Of a DNA stretch of 64,000 nt, positions 17,923-25,737 are shown piece by piece. The notes beneath the pieces were generated by a model. The model did no database searches, was not told where the DNA came from, and saw only the letters and a list, made by a program, of their open reading frames with translations. This DNA is from an uncultured Granulosicoccaceae bacterium. Lineage in GTDB: Bacteria; Pseudomonadota; Gammaproteobacteria; CALCKW01. Each line of letters opens with the position of its first letter. Positions within the stretch are counted from its first letter, which is position 1. The position numbers were made by a program, and so were the translations under genes. The DNA lies in contig CALCKW010000028.1 in NCBI GenBank assembly GCA_937965695.1, positions 52,101 through 116,100 on the forward strand. Direction: 5' to 3'.

Positions 17923-19098
17923 TTGCAACACTTAGATAAGCTCTGGCGCTTCAACAACTGGCGCGTGGTTGCTTCCGGGCTTGTCTTGTTGTTTTTTGCC
18001 GCCATGTGTTTCCCGCTTATCGCAAAAAGTGATCAGGGAAATTTTTCCAGTTTCCCGGGCTTTAAACGCTATTTTGAAGCTAACCCACCCAGAGCCACTG
18101 TACCTACAGAAGCGCAACAGGCTTTGCTCAAGCGCTTCCGACCGCGGATTTATTTGGCTGAAGGCCAGCAAGCGCCTGTCGATTTTTATGCCGATTACAT
18201 CGCCAGTGGTGAGCTCTACGTTGGTGGTAAATCACTGGGTCAAGAGATAGGACAGTCCCAGCTTAACGAAGCGATAGAGCGCGGTGATGCGGAATTTGTT
18301 TACAAAGGTGCACTTCCGTTAAAAGGGTCGGCGACCGTGTATGGGCGATTTGATATCGATATCTTAGAATTTCAAGGTGAATCATGGCCCTTGGAGTTCC
18401 TCAGTTACAACTTGGTTTTCCCCAGCAGTGGATTGTTGGCCAAACTGCCTCTGATGGGCAAGCTAGGGTTGGGAATGATTTCAAACCTTAGTGATTGGCA
18501 TCAGTTAGATCACTACGTGGGCCTGACTGTCGTGTTGTATCAACAACAGCCTATTGCTTTTTATCTACAGCAGCACAACTATCAAACCACCTTCCTCGTC
18601 AGTGAGCAAAGTGCCTGGCCAACAGACAATCGTGTTGCTGTAGATGTGGCCCTACGCTCCAATGAACTCTATCGCCACAGTGCGTCATTGCAGCGCCATC
18701 CTGGCGTTTCATTTGTCAGTGAAAAAACGGTAGCTTTTGTGAAAACAGGTAAGCATAAACCCATAATGGCTGGGTGGGATGTCACGCATGGGCAAGAAGA
18801 ACTCACATACCAGCTGGGCTACTTGCCACCCAGTGATGCTTTTTATCAGTTTAAAGGGCGTTTGGGTAAATCACGAAAGCTACCGGGGCGCGACGGCCCG
18901 CCAGGGGCTGACTATGTCACCTTGCCTGGACTCATGCCCTATGCCAATCGTCTGGTCAGCGGCTATAGGCCGGCATCGGTAGAGCGCGAACGAGAGAAGA
19001 TCGCTGCTCTATTTGACAGCAAGACCTTCACGATTAGACCAGCAGCTCTTGACGCTTATAAGCATGATTTTATACAAGCATGGACCAGCAATCCTTAG
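17923..19098 (+). CDS. Hypothetical membrane-anchored protein
   Basis: This frame of 391 residues is not assigned to a family. It begins 8 bases after pmbA with a TTG preceded by AGGG, so it is probably cotranscribed. One N-terminal hydrophobic segment (about residues 15-34, VVASGLVLLFFAAMCFPLIA) would anchor it or act as a signal peptide, leaving a soluble periplasmic domain. That domain contains RFRPRIYLAEGQQAPVDFYADYI, a WHQLDHYVGLTVVLYQQQPIAFYLQQHNYQTT strand-rich block and a charged C terminus. Coding is supported by length, codon use like its neighbours and operon position. It carries no recognisable catalytic motif. Confidence 0.75.
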   Translation: MQHLDKLWRFNNWRVVASGLVLLFFAAMCFPLIAKSDQGNFSSFPGFKRYFEANPPRATVPTEAQQALLKRFRPRIYLAEGQQAPVDFYADYIASGELYVGGKSLGQEIGQSQLNEAIERGDAEFVYKGALPLKGSATVYGRFDIDILEFQGESWPLEFLSYNLVFPSSGLLAKLPLMGKLGLGMISNLSDWHQLDHYVGLTVVLYQQQPIAFYLQQHNYQTTFLVSEQSAWPTDNRVAVDVALRSNELYRHSASLQRHPGVSFVSEKTVAFVKTGKHKPIMAGWDVTHGQEELTYQLGYLPPSDAFYQFKGRLGKSRKLPGRDGPPGADYVTLPGLMPYANRLVSGYRPASVEREREKIAALFDSKTFTIRPAALDAYKHDFIQAWTSNP

Positions 19099-19174
19099 TC
19101 TCTGGGTCGTCTTTCAAAGTCGGAGATATTAGTCTGACAATATAGCGTTGCAGCCAGCAATACTCGATGCTTAG

Positions 19175-19334
19175 GTAAGCTCGGATCGAGCCATGCTCGG
19201 CCCGTCGACGCACTACATTCGGACCAGCCGCGTTACACAACTCGCCAATAGAACAACTATTGCCGTCGATTCGCGCCTTGTTAGGGCCAAATTTTTTAGT
19301 CAACGTTGCTGACCGGACTTAATTCTGAGGCTCC
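19175..19334 (-). repeat. Dispersed MITE-like repeat, copy C (reverse orientation)
   Basis: This 160-bp intergenic element, read on the minus strand, begins GGAGCCTCAGAATTAAG, passes through AACAAGGCGCGAATCGACGG and GCGGCTGGTCCGAATGTAG, and ends CGATCCGAGCTTAC followed by CTAA. It aligns along its whole length with the copies at 37265, 52505 and 54702. It has no ORF of its own. It fills most of the 404-base gap between the hypothetical protein and the AraC-type gene; the remaining bases (19335-19502) are AT-rich and probably hold that gene's promoter. Confidence 0.75.
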
Positions 19335-19502
19335 TCATGGTAGATAACATACAACCAAACCCTTTTTTAAGGTATAGCTCCTTTAAACTTTATGTAATAG
19401 AAATTTTAGCTCGCAAAACGAAATGTTTGTTATCTGATAATTAGCAAGATTTGTGAACCCGTGTTGTGGAAAACTAAAAACTCGAACAAACGGAAGAATA
19501 CG

Positions 19503-20342
19503 GTGTCACTGAGCTACGAGCAGCGTGTAATAAAAGTACTCACTTGGATACACGAAAATCCTTCGTCAGATCTGTCGTTAGACACACTTGCCGATATTGC
19601 TTTGATGTCGCGATTTCATTGGCATCGCGTGTTTCAAGCTATGACGGGCGAGACCTGCGCACAAGCTGTGCGCAGAGTCAGGCTGTATCGCGCCTCAACT
19701 TGGTTGATCAGCAACGATCAGTCGATTGCTGAAATAGCTGAAGGTGTTGGTTATCCAAATATTCAGAGTTTTACCCGCGCTTTCAGTCAAGCTTTTGGTG
19801 TTCCTCCGGCCATGTTTCGAAAGATAGGCAAGGCTGGCTTGCCTGTGCAATTCAAAACTAGAGGTAAATTCACCATGTTCAATGTTGATATAGAAAACAT
19901 CCCGGAGCGTCGATTGGCTGCCTTGTCACACCAAGGTAGTTACACAGAAATCGGAAATTGTTTTGGCCAGTTAGCTGGCTTGGCGTCGGCTGAAAATTTG
20001 TGGCCACGAGTACGTGGGATGGTTGGCGTGCATTACCACGACCCTAATGTGGTCGGTGAGGCAGACCTCCGAAGCCATGCGGGATTGATCATTGCGGATG
20101 CGCGCGCGATTCCCCATTCACTAGACGAAGTTTTCTTGCAAGCTGGAGCCTCAGCGGTTTTACACTACAAAGGTCCTTATAGCGCCATTAAGGTAGCCTA
20201 TGACTTTCTGTACGGAAACTGGTTGCCCAAGTCGGGCAGGGAGCCCGCAGATTTGCCACCTTATGAACTCTATTTAAATGACCCATCAGAGGTTGAAGAA
20301 GCTGAGTTGTTGACGGACATTGTGGTTAGACTGTCGGTTTGA
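19503..20342 (+). CDS. AraC family regulator with GyrI-like effector domain
   Basis: This transcription factor of about 279 residues has two AraC helix-turn-helix units in its first 105 residues (SLDTLADIALMSRFHWHRVFQ and SIAEIAEGVGYPNIQSFTRAFSQAFGVPPAMFR). Residues from about 125 onward form a GyrI-like/SOUL domain (VDIENIPERRLAALSHQGSYTEIG ... GASAVLHYKGPY ... YELYLNDP), the layout of Rob- and SbmC-related regulators that bind lipophilic ligands. GTG 19503 has GGAAG at proper distance; GTG 19461 is an in-frame alternative. No obvious target operon adjoins, so it may act in trans on efflux genes. Confidence 0.88.
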   Translation: MSLSYEQRVIKVLTWIHENPSSDLSLDTLADIALMSRFHWHRVFQAMTGETCAQAVRRVRLYRASTWLISNDQSIAEIAEGVGYPNIQSFTRAFSQAFGVPPAMFRKIGKAGLPVQFKTRGKFTMFNVDIENIPERRLAALSHQGSYTEIGNCFGQLAGLASAENLWPRVRGMVGVHYHDPNVVGEADLRSHAGLIIADARAIPHSLDEVFLQAGASAVLHYKGPYSAIKVAYDFLYGNWLPKSGREPADLPPYELYLNDPSEVEEAELLTDIVVRLSV

Positions 20343-20744
20343 CTAGATCGAAGTGGTCCAGGATGGCGCGCACGTTCGTTGTTATAACGGTCCGTGCGTG
20401 CTCCTGAGAATCTTCTAGTACAGATTTTCTCAGCTTATTTAGCTAAGACCTCGGTCGGTCACTCAACCGAGAGTGCCTAACAGGCCTTTATAGGGTTGGC
20501 TGCTTAGGGCTAATAGAGAGCGGATAAGCTCTTTCGACTGTGTTTCGGCGTTGCTTTAACGATTTGCGCGCGTCAACGAATTCGGCGTGTTGATACTGGC
20601 GTGTTATTCTTTTTTCCCTGTAGTGTCTTTGCTCACCTGCACAAACCGAATTGACTGTGTTGCACCGATAGGTTTTCACTTTCCTGAAAGCATTGCACGA
20701 AAAACATCCTTAAAAAATCCTCTCTACCCCTAACTGGAAGTGTG
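20343..20744 (+). other. 402-base intergenic region with several hairpins
   Basis: No convincing gene is seen. Near the AraC-type gene, GCGCGCACG (20366) pairs with CGTGCGTGC (ending 20401) with one mismatch. Directly after it CTGAGAA (20404) pairs with TTCTCAG (ending 20433). A third stem is CTCGGT/ACCGAG at about 20450-20472. None has a strong T-run. The last 100 bases are pyrimidine-rich and lead into GGAAG before the next gene. Short open frames on the minus strand lack ribosome binding sites. Confidence 0.4.
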
Positions 20745-21050
20745 ATGAAAAAAACGTTCAGATTGACCCATGCGAAGCTCAAGGTCCCCAGACTCGTTGA
20801 CGCGATCAAACATGAAGTCAAGAAGTACATAAAACGAGAACGTAAAAAAGAGCTGCCAGAAGGCGCAGACTATTGGGATTTTGATTGTCGGTTTGGTGCG
20901 GACGAGCCATCGAGCGAGGTCGTTCATGTTTCTACACTCAATGCGCACATCTCAAAGGCTGAACTTGACCAGCTAGACTCTTTTTATTTAGAAATACTGG
21001 CCAGGCCTGCGCAAAGAAAAAAAAATCTGAATAGCGGTTCAGGCGATTAA
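20745..21050 (+). CDS. DUF6172 family protein
   Basis: This conserved small protein of 101 residues begins MKKTFRLTHAKLKVPRLVDAIKHEV and has a lysine/arginine-rich KKYIKRERKKELPEG stretch and a YWDFDCRFGA motif. This is the pattern of the uncharacterised DUF6172 family found across gammaproteobacteria. ATG 20745 (or GTG 20742 in frame) follows GGAAG. The basic N-terminal half could contact nucleic acid, but no function is known. A YkgJ-type cysteine-cluster protein follows 33 bases later, probably in the same transcript. Confidence 0.75.
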   Translation: MKKTFRLTHAKLKVPRLVDAIKHEVKKYIKRERKKELPEGADYWDFDCRFGADEPSSEVVHVSTLNAHISKAELDQLDSFYLEILARPAQRKKNLNSGSGD

Positions 21051-21083
21051 CGTTTAAAAACCAGAAGAAAGGTCGGCATTGTA

Positions 21084-21437
21084 ATGAGTGACAATATTGA
21101 AATTGTATTGCGGTTGCGCGAGCAGATCCCCGTGTTCAAGTGTGTGCCAGGCTGCCACGACTGCTGTGGTCCAGTGACCACCTCCTCAGAAGAAATGTCG
21201 CGCCTGCCGGTAAAATCAGACGCGGCACATGAGGCGGCTTTACAGGAATATAATTGCGTCCACCTCGGGCCCAAGGGTTGTACGGTGTATGAAGAGCGTC
21301 CACTGATCTGTAGGCTCTTCGGGACAACCTCAACGCTGCCTTGTCCAAACGGATGTCGCCCTGACACGATGGTGGATAGTGAGGTTGAGCATCGGGTACA
21401 CCGTTATATAGCGAACACAAGGCAGGTGTTAGTTTAG
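21084..21437 (+). CDS. YkgJ family cysteine cluster protein
   Basis: This 117-residue protein contains the YkgJ/UPF0153 cysteine pattern: C20-x3-C24-x2-C27-C28 in FKCVPGCHDCCGP, a second group in NCVHLGPKGCTVYEERPLICRLFG, and late cysteines in PCPNGCRPD. The spacing suggests a bound metal or iron-sulfur cluster. AGAAAGG precedes the ATG. Family members are widespread but mostly uncharacterised. It converges on the TauE gene, whose stop is 22 bases away. Confidence 0.85.
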   Translation: MSDNIEIVLRLREQIPVFKCVPGCHDCCGPVTTSSEEMSRLPVKSDAAHEAALQEYNCVHLGPKGCTVYEERPLICRLFGTTSTLPCPNGCRPDTMVDSEVEHRVHRYIANTRQVLV

Positions 21438-21459
21438 GCGATCGATTGCGTGCAGCTCC

Positions 21460-22236
21460 CTAGCTGAAAGTCGCTGCGACGACTGCAACCAAGGTCATTA
21501 AAAACAAAAACCATTTCATGGCCTTGGGCGAAATATCGATGGCGATATTAACACCTAGCCATGCACCAGCGATGCTGCCTATCGCTAACAAAAGGCCGGG
21601 TATCCAAGCCACTTGATCGTTGTAAATAAACAAAGCAAGCGCAACCGCGGTAAAGGCGACCGTGCAGACTATCTTCAGGGCGTTGGTCGAAACTATGTCG
21701 TAGCGCAATGTGCCAGCCAAGGCAGCGATCAAAACAAAGCCCACACCGGCCTGTACAAACCCCCCGTAAAAGCCGGCTGCAAAAAGAGCTAGCCACGCAC
21801 CTTTCGTGTCGTCAACTCGCTTCACGGGTGTGCCTGCTTCTGGTATGACCACCGAGGGTTTAAACAACATCAGCGCCGCCATACCGAGCATGGTAAGGAG
21901 TAGAGCAGGCTTTAGGACTTCCACTGGGGCATAGCTGGCCACTACACCGCCAAGCAGTCCACCGGCTAAGGTTGGAATCAGAATTCCTTTGAGATCCCCC
22001 GTAGGTAGCTTGCCCTTGTCGTGGAATTTCTTCATGCCAGTCAGTGACTGCATCATGACGCCTACTCGGTTAGTGGCGTTGGCCATATCCGCAGGCATGC
22101 CAGAGATCATCAGTGCAGGAATTGTCAGGTTGGAGCCCCCACCGGCCAGTGTGTTGACCACGCCAGCCACTAAACCTAAAACGACCAACAAAAGGGCATA
22201 ACTGAGCGTTATTTCATCCACAGTTTCATCCTGCAT
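21460..22236 (-). CDS. TauE/SafE family anion exporter
   Basis: This inner-membrane protein of about 258 residues with seven to eight hydrophobic segments belongs to the TauE/SafE family, which exports sulfite, sulfoacetate or related anions. The first half holds LGLVAGVVNTLAGGGSNLTIPAL and ANATNRVGVMMQSL, the family signature with glycine-rich loop and NRVGV motif. The second half repeats it as AAGFYGGFVQAGVGFVLIAAL and NALKIVCTVAF. The start is ATG 22236 or GTG 22221, the latter preceded by AGGA. The frame open to 22335 has no hydrophobic content and is doubted. Substrate unknown. Confidence 0.88.
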   Translation of the reverse strand: MQDETVDEITLSYALLLVVLGLVAGVVNTLAGGGSNLTIPALMISGMPADMANATNRVGVMMQSLTGMKKFHDKGKLPTGDLKGILIPTLAGGLLGGVVASYAPVEVLKPALLLTMLGMAALMLFKPSVVIPEAGTPVKRVDDTKGAWLALFAAGFYGGFVQAGVGFVLIAALAGTLRYDIVSTNALKIVCTVAFTAVALALFIYNDQVAWIPGLLLAIGSIAGAWLGVNIAIDISPKAMKWFLFLMTLVAVVAATFS

Positions 22237-22426
22237 AAAAGGACCATTGTAGGCTTTCTGACTTTGAGCTGCACTGGCTTTTAACTTTTGGGGTCCGCCT
22301 TTTTGAGCGTGAATTGACGCTTTGAATACAGTCAATGACGTGGTTGCGTCACCTGTGAGAGTGATTGCGTGACACCCTCGTTTAAAGGTGTAGGATAGGC
22401 GGCAAATTAACGCCAGAGACCAGCCA

Positions 22427-23629
22427 ATGTCTTCAGTATTTCAAAGTGCAGTTGTCGACGCGATGCAGCACAAAGTCAACGCAGATCGCTCTGCACTAGA
22501 GCAAGTTCTCAGCCGCGAGGTGTTTGCAGAAGCGCACAATGCTATTACGGCTTGGCCGGGCTATTCGCCAACACCACTGCACGCATTGTCCGCGTTGTCA
22601 CAGCATTGCGGCGTCGCCGCGATCCATTATAAAGACGAAGGCCCACGATTTGATTTGGGCAGCTTTAAAGCGTTGGGTGGTGCTTATGCTGCGCAACAAC
22701 TTCTGCAAAGAGAGCTGTCCTTTCGCCTTGGTAAAGACGTTGAACTAAACGATATTGCTGCTGGCAATTACCGCGAGCAAGCGGCGGACATTCACATAGT
22801 CACCGCCACTGACGGCAACCACGGGCGCTCGGTAGCCTGGGGGTGTCAACTGTTTGGTGCCAGTTGCCATATTTATATCCATGCTGAAGTCAGTCAAGGG
22901 CGTGCAGACGCAATGGCAGCATACGGTGCCTCTATCGCGCGCGTCGATGGCAACTATGATGCATCTGTGCGGGCCGCGCAAAAAGCAGCCGATGAAAACC
23001 AATGGTTTGTTGTATCAGACACCTCTTACGAGGGTTATACACAAGTGCCGACGCAAGTGATGGCCGGTTACGGCGTACTAGCGGTAGAAACGGTTGAGGC
23101 ATTGGGTGATGACGTGCCGACTCACTTGTTTTTGCAAGGAGGTGTCGGGGGAATGGCGGCGTCGATTGCGGCGCGATTGTTTCAAACCTGGGGTGACAGC
23201 ACACCTCGTATACTTATTGTCGAGCCTGATCTAGCAGATTGCCTCTATCAAAGCGCCACCGCTGGATGTTTGACCGAAGTCCATATAGAAGAAGAAACTC
23301 TGATGGCTGGCTTGTCTTGCGGTGATCCCTCTATGCTGGCTTGGCAGGTGTTGGAGGCGTGCGCCACTGATTTTTTACGAATGCCAGATTCTTTGGTTGG
23401 GCCGAGTATGTGGCGTATGGCCAATCCTTTGGGTGGAGACGCATCGATTGTGGCAGGTGAGTCAGCTATACCGGGTATTGCTTGCCTGTTAGCAGCGGCA
23501 GAGCAACCTGCGTTAGCCCAGTCCATCGGTCTCGACCAGAGCAGCCGAGTGCTCATTATCGGCAGCGAAGGTGCGACCGACCCGGAGATTTATCAGCAAT
23601 TGATTGCAACTGCAGGCGGTGAGACTTAG
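22427..23629 (+). CDS. dpaL: Diaminopropionate ammonia-lyase
   Basis: This PLP enzyme of 400 residues cleaves 2,3-diaminopropionate to pyruvate and two ammonia. The PLP lysine is K81 in GSFKALGGAYA. TATDGNHGRSVAWG is the phosphate/nucleophile loop, QGGVGGMAASIAARL the glycine loop, and IIGSEGATDP the C-terminal cofactor segment; this order and spacing match YgeX/DpaL rather than threonine dehydratase. KDEGPRFDLGSFK is the distinctive DpaL start. It diverges from the TauE exporter and is followed by an Asp/Glu-racemase-like gene, so it may belong to an amino-acid catabolic group. Relatives act on D- and L-forms, and D-serine is a side substrate. Confidence 0.88.
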   Translation: MSSVFQSAVVDAMQHKVNADRSALEQVLSREVFAEAHNAITAWPGYSPTPLHALSALSQHCGVAAIHYKDEGPRFDLGSFKALGGAYAAQQLLQRELSFRLGKDVELNDIAAGNYREQAADIHIVTATDGNHGRSVAWGCQLFGASCHIYIHAEVSQGRADAMAAYGASIARVDGNYDASVRAAQKAADENQWFVVSDTSYEGYTQVPTQVMAGYGVLAVETVEALGDDVPTHLFLQGGVGGMAASIAARLFQTWGDSTPRILIVEPDLADCLYQSATAGCLTEVHIEEETLMAGLSCGDPSMLAWQVLEACATDFLRMPDSLVGPSMWRMANPLGGDASIVAGESAIPGIACLLAAAEQPALAQSIGLDQSSRVLIIGSEGATDPEIYQQLIATAGGET

Positions 23630-23780
23630 CGCTATCTGAGGTTCCCATGTTGTTATGCAAGACGGCGCACGTCAGTGCATTGTACCGGTGTCTTTTTTAT
23701 ATGGAATGGCATTTGCTTTACCGAGCTTTGGTGCGATACATAAACAGCTTGGCTCAATCGCTGATGCAGCTTTGACAAGA

Positions 23781-23867
23781 ATGGTTTCTAACCATCGCCT
23801 ATGATGCAATTTTTTCGGAACAATTGCATTGTATGACTTGGCTCTCGCATTGAAGACCAAGAGCCAA
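23781..23867 (+). promoter_or_regulatory. Palindromes and leader hairpin upstream of the racemase-like gene
   Basis: Three perfect inverted repeats lie in the 110 bases before the gene. ATGGTT-TCT-AACCAT (23781-23795) lies between a TTGACA (23772) and a TATGAT (23800). ATGCAAT...ATTGCAT spans 23804-23829. TTGGCTCT...AGAGCCAA spans 23838-23867 and ends about ten bases before the GAGGAG ribosome site. The first two resemble operators, the third a leader stem. The -35/-10 spacing is 22 bases, too long for an unaided promoter. Confidence 0.4.
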
Positions 23868-23889
23868 ATTACTCATCGAGGAGTGTTTC

Positions 23890-24615
23890 ATGTCCGACTA
23901 CCTTATGGCTGAGCTGGATTACAAGCTTGACGACAAACCGGGTGAAGGTCTTTCTGTAGGACTTTTGGCCCTTGCTGAAGACGCAACGATAGAAGCTGAT
24001 TTAAAGGCCTTTCTCGCTGACCTTAACGCAGATATATACACCAGCCGCGTTCGCTGTGAGGCAACGATCAACGCCGATACGCTTGCAGCCATGGGTGATA
24101 GACTTAACCAGGCTTTGGAACTGTTGGTCCCTTCTAGCCCTGTGGATGTGGTGGCGTACGGTTGCACGTCGGGTTCAATGGTGTTGGGTCAGGAGACGTT
24201 GGAAACAGCAGTTGCTCGATTTAGAAAAAATACACCTGTGACCAATCCGCTCCTAGCGGCTCGTCGTTGGATGGAAAAACACGAAGTTAAACGTCCGGCG
24301 ATCTTGGTGCCTTATGTTCAACCACTGGCCAATCAAGTAGCCGATGCGCTAGTAGCTGATTCGGGACGAGAAGTCGCCATTCTAGGAAGCTTTAATTGTG
24401 ATCAAGACCCGCAAGTCGTTCGGATCAATCCACGATCTATTGCTCACGGCGTTAAAAACCTGCTCACAGGGGTTGATGCCGACGGTGTATTCATCTCGTG
24501 CACCGCTCTGCGATTGAACGGTTTGATCGAAGAATTAAAGACGAGTTTGTCTGTACCCGTCAGTGGCAGCAATCACGCCTTGAGTGAAGATATTCGAAAC
24601 CTGTGTAATAGCTAG
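23890..24615 (+). CDS. Asp/Glu racemase superfamily protein (maleate isomerase/AMDase-like)
   Basis: This 241-residue protein has the two-cysteine active site of the superfamily: GCTSGS with C92 and FISCTALRLNGLIEEL with C204. Such pairs catalyse racemisation, maleate cis-trans isomerisation or arylmalonate decarboxylation. VPVSGSNHAL near the end is the form seen in ectoine-utilisation EutA-like and maleate isomerase-like proteins. GAGGAG precedes the ATG. It follows dpaL by 260 bases in the same direction but has its own regulatory palindromes. Because the eut/doe genes are absent, ectoine degradation is not implied; the substrate is unresolved. Confidence 0.75.
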   Translation: MSDYLMAELDYKLDDKPGEGLSVGLLALAEDATIEADLKAFLADLNADIYTSRVRCEATINADTLAAMGDRLNQALELLVPSSPVDVVAYGCTSGSMVLGQETLETAVARFRKNTPVTNPLLAARRWMEKHEVKRPAILVPYVQPLANQVADALVADSGREVAILGSFNCDQDPQVVRINPRSIAHGVKNLLTGVDADGVFISCTALRLNGLIEELKTSLSVPVSGSNHALSEDIRNLCNS

Positions 24616-24644
24616 CTCGTTGCTCGACTCGTCTCGTTAAATTA

Positions 24645-24672
24645 GCCGCGATAACTAAGCGTGTATCGCGGC
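24645..24672. terminator. Hairpin between convergent genes
   Basis: A perfect 9-bp inverted repeat (GCCGCGATA...TATCGCGGC) with a 10-base loop sits midway between the racemase-like gene and the reductase that converges on it. It lacks a clear T-run on either side, so it could be a weak shared terminator or an RNA 3'-end protector. Confidence 0.45.
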
Positions 24673-24686
24673 AAATGTATCCGCTG

Positions 24687-25718
24687 TTAATGTCCCACTC
24701 TTATAACGCGTTTGCCAAAGTTCTCTCCGTTGAGTAAACCCACGAAGGCCGTTGGCGCATTTTCTAGCCCATCGATAATTTCTTCGCGGTATTGCATTTT
24801 TCCTTCCGAAATCCAGCTGTTCATCTGCTTGGCAAATTCTGGGTAGAGGTGCCCAAAGTCATCGAAAATGATAAAGCCTTGCATTTTGATTTTCTTGCGC
24901 AAAAGCTGACCCATCAACCAATTCATACGATCCGGTCCTTCAGGCAGAGACGTCGCGTTGTATTGCGAAATTAATCCACAAACTGGAACGCGGGCGTTCG
25001 GATTAAGCAAACCTACCACTGCATCAAATACTTTACCGCCGACATTCTCGTAATAGACATCAATACCACTAGGGCAGGCATCTTTTAGTTGCTTTGCAAA
25101 ATCGTCCGCTGTGTGATCGATACAAGAGTCGAAGCCCAAGGTCTCTACGGCGTGTGCACATTTTTTAGCGCCTCCAGCAATACCCACGACGTGACAATCA
25201 CGGATTTTTCCTATTTGTCCTACAGTGGCACCCACCGGACCAGTGGCTGCTGCCACCACTATAGTCTCACCCGCTTTGGGTTCACCGATGTAAGTCAAGC
25301 CAGCGTAGGCCGTAAAACCGGGCATGCCGAGTATGCCCAGTGCCCAAGAAGGGTTCGTCGGGTTTTGACCTAAATTCTGCACGCCGACACCATCCGACAG
25401 TGCATAGTCTTGCCAACCACTGAAACTGAGCACCCAGTCACCAACGGCGAAATTGGGCAAATTAGAGCTAATGACTTGCGCCACCGTTGCGCCCACCATT
25501 ACCTCATCAATTTCTACGGGCGCCGCGTACGAGCGGGCGTCACTCATGCGGCCGCGCATGTAGGGGTCGAGCGATAGGAACTCTGTGCGCAGCAGCATTT
25601 GCTCGCTGTTTGGGCTGGGCACTTCGCTTATCGCGAGCTTAAGTGTGTTGTCATTCGGTGAGCCGTGTGGGCGCTCGGCCAGTACGATTTGACGGTTTTT
25701 ATCAGGTGACTGAGACAT
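24687..25718 (-). CDS. curA: NADP-dependent medium-chain reductase (CurA-like)
   Basis: This 343-residue zinc-independent MDR of the leukotriene B4 dehydrogenase/CurA group reduces alpha,beta-unsaturated ketones with NADPH. Typical features are SLDPYMRGRMSDARSY near residue 50, the AAATGPVGATVGQIGKI nucleotide-binding motif (about residue 155), DVYYENVGGKVFDAV, and KIKMQGFIIFDDF near the end. E. coli CurA (YncB) has the same length and layout. It lies 19 bases downstream of the YcaQ-like gene, so the two may be cotranscribed. The natural substrate is unknown; detoxification of reactive enones is a reasonable inference. Confidence 0.82.
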   Translation of the reverse strand: MSQSPDKNRQIVLAERPHGSPNDNTLKLAISEVPSPNSEQMLLRTEFLSLDPYMRGRMSDARSYAAPVEIDEVMVGATVAQVISSNLPNFAVGDWVLSFSGWQDYALSDGVGVQNLGQNPTNPSWALGILGMPGFTAYAGLTYIGEPKAGETIVVAAATGPVGATVGQIGKIRDCHVVGIAGGAKKCAHAVETLGFDSCIDHTADDFAKQLKDACPSGIDVYYENVGGKVFDAVVGLLNPNARVPVCGLISQYNATSLPEGPDRMNWLMGQLLRKKIKMQGFIIFDDFGHLYPEFAKQMNSWISEGKMQYREEIIDGLENAPTAFVGLLNGENFGKRVIRVGH

Positions 25719-25737
25719 TCTGAGATCCTATAGATGA

